The translations under genes and the position numbers were made by a program. This document shows, piece after piece, positions 8,737-17,759 of a DNA stretch of 64,000 nt; the stretch's first letter is position 1, and each line of letters begins with the position of its first letter. The notes beneath the pieces were generated by a model. The model saw only the letters and a program-made list of their open reading frames with translations. It was not told the origin of the DNA and ran no database searches. Location of the stretch: positions 148,380-212,379 of the forward strand of contig ONOU01000003.1 of NCBI GenBank assembly GCA_900319525.1. The letters are read 5' to 3'. The DNA comes from an uncultured Prevotellaceae bacterium (GTDB lineage: Bacteria; Bacteroidota; Bacteroidia; Bacteroidales; Muribaculaceae).

Positions 8737-8811
8737 GGTCGCTTGGATGAGTGGTTTAGTCACCGGTCTGCAAAACCGGGTACAGCGGTTCGAATCCGCT
8801 AGTGACCTCCA
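8737..8811 (+). tRNA. tRNA-Cys (GCA)
   Basis: A complete cloverleaf is readable. The acceptor stem GGTCGCT pairs with AGTGACC (one G-T pair). The anticodon stem CCGGT/ACCGG encloses the loop CTGCAAA, giving anticodon GCA at 8770-8772. The T arm AGCGG-TTCGAAT-CCGCT is canonical. The CCA end is encoded at 8809-8811. Its own promoter box and terminator make it an independent unit. Confidence 0.95.
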
Positions 8812-8819
8812 CAAGAAAT

Positions 8820-8853
8820 CGCTGGCTGATGCTATTCAGTCGGCGGTTTTTTT
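8820..8853 (+). terminator. Rho-independent terminator of tRNA-Cys
   Basis: A 10-bp stem (CGCTGGCTGA with TCAGTCGGCG, including G-T pairs) with a short loop, followed by seven T residues. Confidence 0.85.
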
Positions 8854-9126
8854 ATTGTGCCGTGAGGTGTTGAGCACAAGAAGATGCCGATGGCATACTT
8901 AAAGTGATACTTTAAGGTTTTTATTGAGCCGCATTCGCATTCAGATGCGCCTCGACGATTGAAATAATATACTGTAAGTTAATGTGTTAACGATTATGTG
9001 ACATCGCTTGAGGTTCGTTTGGCAGAGCAGTTGCTTTGATGAGATGCCAATGTTAAAATTCCATAAATTGAAGTCATGTGAAGACAAATTATAGTCATTT
9101 TTTTTTGAAAAACGCTCGTTTTAATG
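8854..9126. other. Intergenic spacer without a recognisable gene
   Basis: A/T-rich spacer between the tRNA terminator and the recJ promoter. I see no credible ORF, tRNA or repeat, only a short palindromic stretch around 8938-8955 (CATTCGCATTCAGATGCG). Confidence 0.5.
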
Positions 9127-9134
9127 TACTTTTG
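9127..9134 (+). promoter_or_regulatory. -7 promoter box of recJ
   Basis: TACTTTTG, a consensus match, 171 bases before the recJ ATG. This implies an unusually long leader. Confidence 0.55.
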
Positions 9135-9139
9135 TGCAC

Positions 9140-9304
9140 TTTAAATTGGGGTATGAAGGCGACTGGTGGCATCCCACAGGGGCGGCTTTTTAAAAATCGG
9201 TGCCTTAATTGATTGGACCTCAATACGATATATAACTATCTCCACTAGCTCATTGCTTATTGCGGTAATGAGCCCCTGTTTTTGCATACTAAAAAACTAA
9301 CATA
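9140..9304 (+). promoter_or_regulatory. Long recJ leader with a possible 19-codon upstream ORF and a hairpin
   Basis: Between the promoter and recJ lie a short ORF at 9153-9212 (19 codons, beginning MKATGGIPQG) and, further down, a hairpin GCTCATT (9248-9254) with AATGAGC (9267-9273), followed by CCCCTGTTTTTG. The hairpin plus T-run looks like a weak terminator inside the leader. Regulation by attenuation is an inference from the layout. Confidence 0.35.
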
Positions 9305-11062
9305 ATGATAAGTAAATGGAATTACTTACCTCTAACATCCGAAGAACGCATTGCCGAGGAGCAGCTGGCGGCTCAGTTCCCCAACTGCCCCGCAATCGCT
9401 CGGCTGTTGGTGCTCAGGGGCTTGAAGACCGCGGGCGATGTCCACGACTTCCTGTACCCATCGCTCCAGCAGCTGCACGATCCGTTCTTGCTCAAGAACA
9501 TGGACAAGGCGGTGGCAAGGCTCAACCAGGCGTTAGGGGCCAAAGAGAAGATCATGGTGTATGGCGACTACGATGTGGATGGTACCACTGCCGTAGCGCT
9601 AGTGTATAAGTATCTTCAAAACATTTACTCCGATCTGGTTTACTATATCCCGACACGTGATGACGACGGGTATGGTATTTCATTACAGAGCATCGACTAT
9701 GCTGAGTCGATCGGAGTATCGTTGATTATTGTGCTCGATTGCGGTATCAAGGCGATTGAGGAGATTGCCTATGCTAAGCAGAAGGGTATCGACTTCATCG
9801 TGTGTGACCACCATGTCCCCGATGATGTCTTGCCCGATGCGGCTGCGATCCTGAATCCCAAACTCGTTGACGACACCTACCCCTTCAAGGGCCTGTCGGG
9901 TTGTGGTGTGGGCTTCAAGTTCATGCAGGCTTTCTCTAAAAGCAATGGCTTGGGTTCGATGTACAACCTTGACGCCATGCTTGACCTTGTGGCTGTGAGC
10001 ATCGCTGCCGATATCGTGCCCATCACGGGCGAGAATCGTGTGATGATGTTTTACGGACTGCGTCGCTTGAACAATAATCCCAACGTGGGCCTGCGCAGTA
10101 TCATCCGCACGTGTGGCCTGAACCGTCGAGAGCTCACGATCAACGACATCATCTTCAAGATAGGGCCGCGCATCAATGCGTCGGGCCGCATGGAGTCGGG
10201 CCAGGAGTCTGTCGAGTTGCTGGTGAGCCGCAACATGCAGAGCGCGATGGAGATTTCCAAACGCATCGACCAGTATAACAGCAACCGCAAGGAACTGGAT
10301 AGCCAAGTGACTGTCGAGGCCAATGAGATTATCGACCGGCACGCCCAAGTGCTTGATGGCAAGAAACCTATCGTGATCTATGACCGCAACTGGCACAAGG
10401 GTGTCATCGGCATCGTTGCCGCAAGGCTTGCCGAGCTTTACTTCCGTCCCTCGGTAGTGCTGACTTACTATGCCGACGGTATCGCAACGGGATCGTCACG
10501 CTCGGTGCGTGGTTTTGACGTCTATTCGGCAATCAAGTCGTGTCGTGACCTGCTTGAGACTTTCGGCGGACACACCAATGCAGTGGGCCTGTCGATTAAG
10601 GAGGAGAATATTCCTGAATTCAGGCGCCGCTTGACGGCCTACGTCGAGGAGCACATCCATGACGAGCAAGTGACGCCGGCGATGGATATTGATTGCGAAA
10701 TCAAGCTTGGCGACATCAATGGTCCGCTATTGCGCTACCTGCGTCTGCTCAATCCCTATGGCCCGGGTAACAGCAAGCCTGTGTTTGTCACCCGCAAGGT
10801 CTATGACGCTGGTACGAGCAAGGTTGTGGGCAAGAAGAATGAGCACATCAAGCTTGACCTTGTCGATGAAGCCGGCAACAAGGTGACCAATGCTATCGCC
10901 TTTGGCATGGCAAGCTATTACGATGCCCTCAAGGCTGGTAAGCCCATCGACATCTGTTACACGATCGAGGAGACCCGTCATCGCACGACGACCAATGTCC
11001 AACTCATGGTCAAGGCAATAAAACTCCACGACGATGCCGAGCCAGGCCGAGCCAATTCTTGA
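9305..11062 (+). CDS. recJ: Single-stranded-DNA-specific exonuclease RecJ
   Basis: 585 residues, typical RecJ length. RecJ degrades single-stranded DNA 5' to 3' in recombination and mismatch repair. The DHH phosphoesterase motifs are present: YGDYDVDG at residues 86-93, DCG near 145 and the DHH triplet at 168-170. The DHHA1 part contains GPRINASGRM, and a C-terminal OB-fold region follows (NPYGPGNSKPVF). The 3' end overlaps recQ by 29 bases, so the two genes are translationally coupled and join two recombination activities in one transcript. Confidence 0.95.
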   Translation: MISKWNYLPLTSEERIAEEQLAAQFPNCPAIARLLVLRGLKTAGDVHDFLYPSLQQLHDPFLLKNMDKAVARLNQALGAKEKIMVYGDYDVDGTTAVALVYKYLQNIYSDLVYYIPTRDDDGYGISLQSIDYAESIGVSLIIVLDCGIKAIEEIAYAKQKGIDFIVCDHHVPDDVLPDAAAILNPKLVDDTYPFKGLSGCGVGFKFMQAFSKSNGLGSMYNLDAMLDLVAVSIAADIVPITGENRVMMFYGLRRLNNNPNVGLRSIIRTCGLNRRELTINDIIFKIGPRINASGRMESGQESVELLVSRNMQSAMEISKRIDQYNSNRKELDSQVTVEANEIIDRHAQVLDGKKPIVIYDRNWHKGVIGIVAARLAELYFRPSVVLTYYADGIATGSSRSVRGFDVYSAIKSCRDLLETFGGHTNAVGLSIKEENIPEFRRRLTAYVEEHIHDEQVTPAMDIDCEIKLGDINGPLLRYLRLLNPYGPGNSKPVFVTRKVYDAGTSKVVGKKNEHIKLDLVDEAGNKVTNAIAFGMASYYDALKAGKPIDICYTIEETRHRTTTNVQLMVKAIKLHDDAEPGRANS

Positions 11063-12944
11063 CATCCTCAAGAAGTACTGGAAGTATGACGCTTTCAGGC
11101 CGTTACAGCAAGATATCATCGAGTCGGTGCTCGATGGCCGTGACACGTTGGGCCTGATGCCCACAGGAGGCGGCAAGTCTATCACTTTTCAGGTTCCCAC
11201 AATGGCCATCGACGGCATGGCCCTTGTCGTTACACCCATCATTTCGCTGATGAAAGACCAGGTGGATCGCCTGCGCGCCCTGCGCATCAAGGCGACCTAC
11301 CTGTATGCGGGCTTGACGCGGGCCGAGGTGAACCGCACCTACGAGAAGTGCCTCTACGGCAATTGCAAGTTCCTCTACGTCTCACCCGAGCGCCTGCAGT
11401 CCCAATCATTCCTGGAGCGGTTGCGTCAGATGCCCGTTCGCCTCATTGTCGTTGACGAGGCTCACTGCATCTCGCAGTGGGGTTACGACTTCAGGCCGTC
11501 ATTCCTGCGCATCGCCCAGGTGCGCAAGCTCTTCCCTAAAGCCCCTGTGCTGGCACTCACTGCTACCGCCACGCCTGTCGTGGTCGAGGACATCCAGCGT
11601 TGCCTGGGCTTCAAGGCACCAAACGTGTTCTCGATGAGTTTTGCGCGCAGCAATTTGTCCTATGTTGTGCGTCCCACCGAGGAGAAAGTCACTGAACTGG
11701 TGCATATCCTTCGCGCTGTGCCCGGTACGGCCATCGTGTATGTGCGTTCCCGCAAGCGCACCAAGCAGATCAGCGACGAACTCAACCGCATGGGCATCCA
11801 TGCCGATTATTACCATGCGGGACTCTATGTCGAGGAAAAAGAGGACAAGCAGAACAAGTGGACAGCCAACGAGTGCCGCGTGATGGTGGCGACCAACGCC
11901 TTCGGCATGGGTATCGACAAGCCCGATGTGCGGCTTGTGGTGCACGTTGATGTGCCCAACTCGCTGGAGGAGTATTATCAAGAGGCTGGACGGGCTGGCC
12001 GCGATGGTAAGCGGTCATGGGCCGTGTTGCTGGTCAAGCACACCGACCAGGCCACCCTGCACCGCCATATCACCGAGGCTTTCCCCGACAAGGACTTCAT
12101 CCGCAGCGTCTATGAGCGCGTGGGCAATTTCTTGGGCGTGAGTCTGGGTGAGGGCTTTCAACAGATGTATGACTTCAACTTCAACCTGTTTTGCCGTACA
12201 TTTGACCTGCCTGTGCTGCCCACACACAATGCCTTGAAAATCCTTACTCAGGCCGGTTACATCGAGTTTGTTGAGGAAATTGAGACCCAGTCCCGCGTGA
12301 TGATACACGCGCGCAAGGAGGAACTCTACGACCTGGATACCCAGACGCCTGGTGCCGATCAGGTCCTGCAAGCCATCCTGAGGCTTTACACGGGCCTGTT
12401 TGCCGATTATGTGTTCATCAACGAGGACGTTATCGCATTCCGCACCGGTTTGGACCAGGAAACGATTTACAAGTCATTGCTTGAGCTCACGCGCAAGCGC
12501 ATCCTGCACTATGTGCCCCGCAAGCGCACCCCATACATCATCTACACCACCTCTCGTGAAGAACCCAAGCATGTGCTCATTCCGCGGGCTGTCTATGAGG
12601 AGTTGCGCCAGCGCATGAGCGACCGCATCGAGGCCATCATCAACTATGCCTATAGTGACAGTGGTTGCCGCGAGCGCATGCTGCGGGGCTACTTTGGCGA
12701 GACAACCGGTGATGACTGCGGCCATTGTGACCTGTGTATCGATCGCCGCAAGCGCACCGATCATGAGCCTGCCGACGTTCAGCAGGGTATCCTCTACATG
12801 GCTGGCCTGCGTCCCCGTCGCCTCGAAGAGTTCCTGGAAACCTTATCTTTCCCTCGTGACGAGATCATCGCCATGCTCTCATTCCTTGTCGATGAGGGTT
12901 TTGTAGAGCACCTCGATGACGACACCTACCGCAAAATAAAGTGA
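11034..12944 (+). CDS. recQ: ATP-dependent DNA helicase RecQ
   Basis: 636 residues. This is a superfamily 2 3'-to-5' DNA helicase that works with RecJ in recombination repair. Walker A is PTGGGKS (residues 43-49), the DEAH box is at 141-144 in VVDEAHCISQWGYDFRPS, motif III is TATATP, and motif VI is in QEAGRAGRDG. A RecQ-C-terminal zinc-binding domain is visible (C in SGCRERMLRGYFGE, then CGHCDLC). The end of the protein has a winged-helix-like segment rather than a clear HRDC domain. It starts inside the end of recJ. Confidence 0.95.
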   Translation: MPSQAEPILDILKKYWKYDAFRPLQQDIIESVLDGRDTLGLMPTGGGKSITFQVPTMAIDGMALVVTPIISLMKDQVDRLRALRIKATYLYAGLTRAEVNRTYEKCLYGNCKFLYVSPERLQSQSFLERLRQMPVRLIVVDEAHCISQWGYDFRPSFLRIAQVRKLFPKAPVLALTATATPVVVEDIQRCLGFKAPNVFSMSFARSNLSYVVRPTEEKVTELVHILRAVPGTAIVYVRSRKRTKQISDELNRMGIHADYYHAGLYVEEKEDKQNKWTANECRVMVATNAFGMGIDKPDVRLVVHVDVPNSLEEYYQEAGRAGRDGKRSWAVLLVKHTDQATLHRHITEAFPDKDFIRSVYERVGNFLGVSLGEGFQQMYDFNFNLFCRTFDLPVLPTHNALKILTQAGYIEFVEEIETQSRVMIHARKEELYDLDTQTPGADQVLQAILRLYTGLFADYVFINEDVIAFRTGLDQETIYKSLLELTRKRILHYVPRKRTPYIIYTTSREEPKHVLIPRAVYEELRQRMSDRIEAIINYAYSDSGCRERMLRGYFGETTGDDCGHCDLCIDRRKRTDHEPADVQQGILYMAGLRPRRLEEFLETLSFPRDEIIAMLSFLVDEGFVEHLDDDTYRKIK

Positions 12945-13192
12945 GTTTGATAGGCCGGCCTTAGGCCGATTTAAAATAGGGAACGATAAAGCAGTTGGCC
13001 CTGAAAAGTTTTTAAATACGAATTTCGCTAATGAAGCGAATTTCACGAAAACAATTAAACACTTCGCATCAAATTAGTCAAGTTCGTGTAATTGGCATTA
13101 GCCCCGCAGGGGGTTAGAGCCAACATCTATATCATCGCCTTAAAATATGATCCGGAATGATGACACACCCACAAACCCACGCAACATCAAGT
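12945..13192. other. Intergenic spacer after recQ
   Basis: No credible gene. It contains a short inverted repeat around 13020-13042 (TTCGCT-AATGA-AGCGAA), which could help end recQ transcription, and some scattered TTCACG/TTCGTG words. Confidence 0.4.
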
Positions 13193-13226
13193 AAAAAAGG
13201 CGATGCCATGAGGCACCGCCTTTTAA
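13193..13226. terminator. Bidirectional terminator between recQ and the secreted protein gene
   Basis: A symmetric hairpin: AAAAGGCG and TGCC on the left pair with GGCA and CGCCTTTT on the right around an ATGA loop, with an A-run and a T-run at the two ends. It serves both converging genes. Confidence 0.8.
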
Positions 13227-13247
13227 TTTGATGTGGTTGTCAATCAA

Positions 13248-15449
13248 TTACTTGATCACCTTTACAGCGCTGTGGCTGCCATCGGTGTAGGTGGTTACAA
13301 CGATGGTGATACCGTTGGCTTCCTTCATCTCCTGGCCCATGATGTTGTAGTAGCGAATGCCAGCGACAATCTTGTTGGCATTGTCGCTGTAGAGCTCCTC
13401 AACAGCACCAGTGCCGTTGGTCAGACGATAAACCGTGATGTTGCCGCCAGGATAGTACTGATAGACGGTTACACCATTCTCGTCAACCTCGGCGTTGAAC
13501 CAGTCGGCCTGGAAGGCGTTGGCATTGCCGGTAACGGTCGAGGGCACCTCAACGATGGGCTCCTCGGCACCAGCCTCGGCAATAGCAAAGCCGTTCTGGT
13601 AGTCGGGCATGATGGGATAGATGTAGTACTCCTTGCCTTCCCAGATGAAGGGGAAGATACCGTTTGCATGTCCCTTGCCGGGCAATACAATGGGAGTAGC
13701 AGTCAAGTTGTCGCCGTCAAACATCAGCTTGCTGGGGTTGCCGCTACGGTAAGCATATACCAGAGCGTCCTCACCATTGATGTCCTTGAAGTAGTTGATC
13801 ACGGTTGAGGTCTGGCCTACCAGGCCGTCACAAGCAGCCGTGTAGCACTCGTCAACGTTCACCTCACCACCGGTGATGGTCAGGATGGCAACGCCGTCGG
13901 TGAAGGGATCGCCATTAGCATTGTTGGTGTTACCGCCAGTGAGATAGAGAGCACCGTCCTCCATGAGGTTGCCCTTGGCAAAGCCGATGAAGTCGCAACG
14001 ACCCAGCAGGCCGCACTCCTCAGGAACAGTGTATTCCTTCACCTCATTGGTCTCGGGGTTGATCACCTTGATGGTGGCCTCGGTCCAAGCACCAGGGAAG
14101 GCAGCGTTGCTGACAACGATGTTGCCGGCCTCGTCGCGGGTCATACCGCAGTTGGCACCGCCAGGATAGGTCGTGTTGGTCAGGCCATTCTCACTAATTA
14201 CCAGGATGTTCTGGTCGGCCTTGTTGTTGATGTAGACTTTGCCGTTCATGCCGAAGCCCTGACGAACGTCGCCAGTAGCCATGAATGAAGTCAGGTCAGC
14301 AATCTCCCAAACCTTCTCGATCTTGTAACCCTCAGGCTCGGTGGGCTCAACCTTGTTAAATACCATGGTCTTGTTGTCGAGATTCACGGTGATGTCCCAA
14401 GTGCCGGCGGGAATCTTGAAGCTGTAAGTCGAGCCAAAGTTGCCCAGTCCAAGTTCAACGCCCACCAGGTCCTCGCCCAGGAGGAAACTCTCCTCGAGAG
14501 CGCCGATGCGGTAACCGGCAATGCTTGACCACTCGTCGCTGTTTTCGCTCAGCTTGGTAGCAAACGAGAAGAAGCTGTAACCGATGCCGTCATTCTCATC
14601 GGGGTTCTCACCAGCAGTGGTGACCTCAGCAGTGAAGATGTTACCATCCTCGGTGTCCATCTTGAAACCTACATTAGAATTCCAGCCATTGCCGTTCACC
14701 TCACCCAGGATGTAGAGTTCACCAGTGCGAGGATCGAAGCTGCCAGCCTTCTCGGCAGTAGCATTCACTTCCTTGGTATCGGGATTGAAAGTGAAGGTCA
14801 CGTCATAGATGCCAGGCTCGTCAACGGTTACTACATAGTTCTCTGCGGGCCAAGCGTTACCCCAAGAGGCGTCGTGATTGGCCACAACCTTAAATGCCAA
14901 CTCGCTAGCGGCAAGCTGGCAGCCAAACTTGGTCAGGCTGTAGGTGCCGTCGGCCTGCTTAATCAGGTCGTTGTCGGCATTGGTGGGATCCCACTCGGTG
15001 CCGAAGATAGCGGCAGGAGTGCCGGCCAATGTGAAGGATTCAAACACAATGGGAACTACATTACCCTCAATCTTAAATCTCTTGATTGCAGGGTTGAAAG
15101 TGAACACGTATTCGCTACCGGTTCCCGTGAACTTGTAGGACTTGTCACCACCATCGGGGGTCGCATACCATTGACCGACGCTCACCTCCTGGTCGCTGCC
15201 CGAGGGGCCAAAACGGTAATTGGCATTGAAAACGTCCCAGCTTGAATCCAAGCCACTGGCGAACACAAAATAAATTGTTCCGCTAATAGTGGCGCTGTAA
15301 CTGTAGGTGCCGTCGCTATTGGCGTTCATCTCGACACCGTTTCCTGGATCCCAGTTACCAAAGGGATCACTTCCCACGATGTAGTATGCTGCCTGTGATG
15401 AGAAGGCAAGCATCATCGTCATTGTAAGTAGAGTAAAGACTTTTTTCAT
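13248..15449 (-). CDS. Secreted multi-domain protein with SusE/F-like modules and type IX-like C-terminal tail
   Basis: 733 residues with a signal peptide (MKKVFTLLTMTMMLAFSSQA). Three beta-sandwich-like modules follow, about residues 21-130, 135-232 and 240-375. The second has the spacing seen in SusE/SusF starch-binding domains (FGTEWDPTNADNDL, then DGTYSLTKF, then VVANHDASWGNAWP, then FTFNPDTKEV). The middle of the protein (about 380-650) looks like a repeated beta structure, possibly a propeller. The last 70 residues end in IRYYNIMGQEM...TYTDGSHSAVKVIK, resembling a type A type IX secretion sorting domain. It is probably a surface-exported glycan-binding protein; ligand unknown. It has its own promoter and terminator. 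Confidence 0.65.
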   Translation of the reverse strand: MKKVFTLLTMTMMLAFSSQAAYYIVGSDPFGNWDPGNGVEMNANSDGTYSYSATISGTIYFVFASGLDSSWDVFNANYRFGPSGSDQEVSVGQWYATPDGGDKSYKFTGTGSEYVFTFNPAIKRFKIEGNVVPIVFESFTLAGTPAAIFGTEWDPTNADNDLIKQADGTYSLTKFGCQLAASELAFKVVANHDASWGNAWPAENYVVTVDEPGIYDVTFTFNPDTKEVNATAEKAGSFDPRTGELYILGEVNGNGWNSNVGFKMDTEDGNIFTAEVTTAGENPDENDGIGYSFFSFATKLSENSDEWSSIAGYRIGALEESFLLGEDLVGVELGLGNFGSTYSFKIPAGTWDITVNLDNKTMVFNKVEPTEPEGYKIEKVWEIADLTSFMATGDVRQGFGMNGKVYINNKADQNILVISENGLTNTTYPGGANCGMTRDEAGNIVVSNAAFPGAWTEATIKVINPETNEVKEYTVPEECGLLGRCDFIGFAKGNLMEDGALYLTGGNTNNANGDPFTDGVAILTITGGEVNVDECYTAACDGLVGQTSTVINYFKDINGEDALVYAYRSGNPSKLMFDGDNLTATPIVLPGKGHANGIFPFIWEGKEYYIYPIMPDYQNGFAIAEAGAEEPIVEVPSTVTGNANAFQADWFNAEVDENGVTVYQYYPGGNITVYRLTNGTGAVEELYSDNANKIVAGIRYYNIMGQEMKEANGITIVVTTYTDGSHSAVKVIK

Positions 15450-15512
15450 AAAAAATAAATGATTAATACTATAATGTTAATAACTACTATTCGTAAATCG
15501 ATTTTAAACACG

Positions 15513-15520
15513 CAAAATTA
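15513..15520 (-). promoter_or_regulatory. -7 promoter box of the secreted protein gene
   Basis: TAATTTTG on the minus strand with TTTG words upstream (the -33 region), about 64 bases before the ATG at 15449. Confidence 0.55.
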
Positions 15521-15793
15521 ACAAGTTTGTTTGTAAATAACAAGAGATTAGCCTAAATAATTGGCTTTTTTCACTGAATTTTTTGACAATTTCCCAATCC
15601 GTTACCGATAAGTGGGGAGTTAATCATGTTATGGTATTTGGGAAGTAGGCTCATCGTGTGAAATGTTGGGATTGCCTCTATAGTTGTTGACCTTGCAGTG
15701 TGCTCCACCAGGAAATTGCCGCATCGTAATTCCCTGGGGAGTTTTGCCGCCAGAACGGGGCTGAAAACCATAAGAAATGACCATTTATGAAGA
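15521..15793. other. Intergenic spacer between divergent promoters
   Basis: No supported gene. A 66-codon minus-strand frame at 15571-15771 has no start context or recognisable sequence and is not annotated. Confidence 0.4.
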
Positions 15794-15834
15794 TTTCGTA
15801 AAAATATTCAAAATCCTAGTTCGCTTTTACGAAA
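15794..15834. promoter_or_regulatory. Perfect 10-bp inverted repeat upstream of korA (possible operator)
   Basis: TTTCGTAAAA at 15794-15803 is the exact reverse complement of TTTTACGAAA at 15825-15834. The right arm lies where the -33 region of the korA promoter should be, so a bound protein would interfere with or assist polymerase. Operator function is inferred. Confidence 0.4.
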
Positions 15835-15842
15835 ATAAGTTG

Positions 15843-15850
15843 TATTTTTG
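15843..15850 (+). promoter_or_regulatory. -7 promoter box of korAB
   Basis: TATTTTTG, 58 bases before the korA ATG. Confidence 0.55.
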
Positions 15851-15908
15851 CCGCCGTTTTTAAGAGGCTAACAAAAACTAAAACTATTTCATTATTATTT
15901 AGTTAGAA

Positions 15909-17759
15909 ATGGCAGAAAAAGCAAAAGTCCAGTTTCGTCAGAGCATCGTCGTGCGCTTCTCGGGTGACAGCGGCGATGGTATGCAGTTGGCTGGCAACAT
16001 TTTCTCAAACGTGAGTGCGGGCCTTGGTGACCGCATCTCTACTTTCCCCGACTATCCCGCCGAGGTGCGTGCCCCGCAGGGATCGCTAGGTGGTGTGTCA
16101 GGTTTTCAGGTACACATCGGCCATGGCGTGCACACGCCAGGCGATGAGTGCGATGTGCTGGTGGCCATGAACCCCGCGGCGCTCAAGCAGAACGCCCAGT
16201 TCCTGCGCAAGGGTGGTGCGGCCATCGTTGACATTGACACCTTTACCCAGGCAGGCCTTGACAAGGCCCTCTACACGACCTCCGACCCCTATGAGGAGTT
16301 AAACCTCAATGCCCAGGTCATCGAGGCTCCCATTACCACGATGGTAAAGGAGGCGCTCAAGGACACTGGCATGGACCTGAAGGCACAACTCAAGTGCCGC
16401 AACATGTTTGCCCTGGGTCTCGTGTGCTGGCTTTTCAACCGTCCCATGGAAGCTCCATTGAAGTTCTTGAAGGCTAAGTTTGCCGACAAGCCCGAAGTGT
16501 ATGCCGCCAACGAACTTGTCATCAAGGGTGGCTATAACTACGGTCACAATATTCATGCCACGGTATCTACCTACCGTATCCAGAGCGATGATGTGCGTCC
16601 CGGTACCTATACCGACGTCAGCGGCAACAAGGCTACTGCTTGGGGTCTGATTAAGGCATCAGAGATGAGCGGGCGTCCCCTGTTCCTGGGTTCCTATCCC
16701 ATTACTCCGGCTACCGACATCCTGCATGAGTTGGCTAAGCGCCGTGACTTGGGCGTGAAGGCCATCCAGATGGAGGACGAGATTGGTGGTATCTGCTCGG
16801 CAATCGGTGCTGCGTTTGCAGGACATCTCGCAGTGACCACGACTTCGGGTCCTGGTCTGGCTCTCAAGAGCGAGGCGCTTGGCCTTGCCGTGATGGCCGA
16901 GTTGCCCCTGGTGCTGGTCGACGTGCAGCGCGGTGGCCCCTCAACGGGCTTGCCCACAAAGACCGAACAGACCGACTTGCAGCAAGCGCTGTATGGCCGC
17001 AGTGGTGAGAGCCCCCTCGTGGTGCTTGCCGCCGCATCGCCCACCGATTGCTTCAAGATGGCCTTCCAGGCTGCTCGCATCGCCATCGAGCACATGACTC
17101 CCGTCATCCTGTTGACCGATGCCTTTATCGCCAACGGTTCGTCGGCATGGCGCATCCCCGAGGAGGGCGAGTATCCCGTCATCAAGCCCAACTATGTACC
17201 CGAGGCTCTCAAGCCCACCTGGACCCCGTTCATGCGCAATGCGCTGGGCATCCGCTACTGGGCCATCCCGGGCACTCCTGGTCTGGAACACGTGGTAGGT
17301 GGTCTGGAGAAGGACTACAACATGGGCGTGCTCAGTAATGATCCCATCAACCATGCCCACATGGTTGAGACACGCCGCATGAAGATTGCCAATGTCGCCA
17401 ACGACATTCCCGAGCTCAAGCTCAAGGGCGATCCCACGGCCGACACCATCATCCTGGGTTGGGGCAGTACCTATGGCCACATCCTGGATGCCGTTAACCG
17501 CTTGAACAATGAGGGCTTCAAGATCGCGATGACCCACATCCGCTACATCAACCCGCTGCCCAAGAACGCCGCCGAGCTGCTGAGCCGCTTCAAGACGGTG
17601 ATTGTTGCCGAGTTGAACACTGGCCAACTGGCCAGCTACCTGCAGAGCAAGATTGCTAACCTGAACATCTGCCATATCAACAAGGTGCAGGGCCAGCCGT
17701 TCCTGGTTCAGGAAATTGTTGACGGAGTTAAAAACATCATGATGGAGGAGGAATTGTAA
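15909..17759 (+). CDS. korA: 2-oxoacid:ferredoxin oxidoreductase, fused gamma-alpha subunit
   Basis: 616 residues: an N-terminal gamma-type domain (about 1-190, beginning with SIVVRFSGDSGDGMQLAG) fused to an alpha domain (about 205-616). The enzyme interconverts 2-oxoacids plus CoA with acyl-CoA, CO2 and reduced ferredoxin. The fused gamma-alpha layout plus a separate beta subunit next door is typical of 2-oxoglutarate ferredoxin oxidoreductase (KorAB) in Bacteroidetes; specificity for 2-oxoglutarate is inferred from that layout. The stop overlaps the korB start (TAATG), giving translational coupling. Confidence 0.85.
   Translation: MAEKAKVQFRQSIVVRFSGDSGDGMQLAGNIFSNVSAGLGDRISTFPDYPAEVRAPQGSLGGVSGFQVHIGHGVHTPGDECDVLVAMNPAALKQNAQFLRKGGAAIVDIDTFTQAGLDKALYTTSDPYEELNLNAQVIEAPITTMVKEALKDTGMDLKAQLKCRNMFALGLVCWLFNRPMEAPLKFLKAKFADKPEVYAANELVIKGGYNYGHNIHATVSTYRIQSDDVRPGTYTDVSGNKATAWGLIKASEMSGRPLFLGSYPITPATDILHELAKRRDLGVKAIQMEDEIGGICSAIGAAFAGHLAVTTTSGPGLALKSEALGLAVMAELPLVLVDVQRGGPSTGLPTKTEQTDLQQALYGRSGESPLVVLAAASPTDCFKMAFQAARIAIEHMTPVILLTDAFIANGSSAWRIPEEGEYPVIKPNYVPEALKPTWTPFMRNALGIRYWAIPGTPGLEHVVGGLEKDYNMGVLSNDPINHAHMVETRRMKIANVANDIPELKLKGDPTADTIILGWGSTYGHILDAVNRLNNEGFKIAMTHIRYINPLPKNAAELLSRFKTVIVAELNTGQLASYLQSKIANLNICHINKVQGQPFLVQEIVDGVKNIMMEEEL

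Noticed and set aside
15571-15771. 66-codon minus-strand frame upstream of korA
   Set aside because: No promoter box near its start, no domain and no compositional support.
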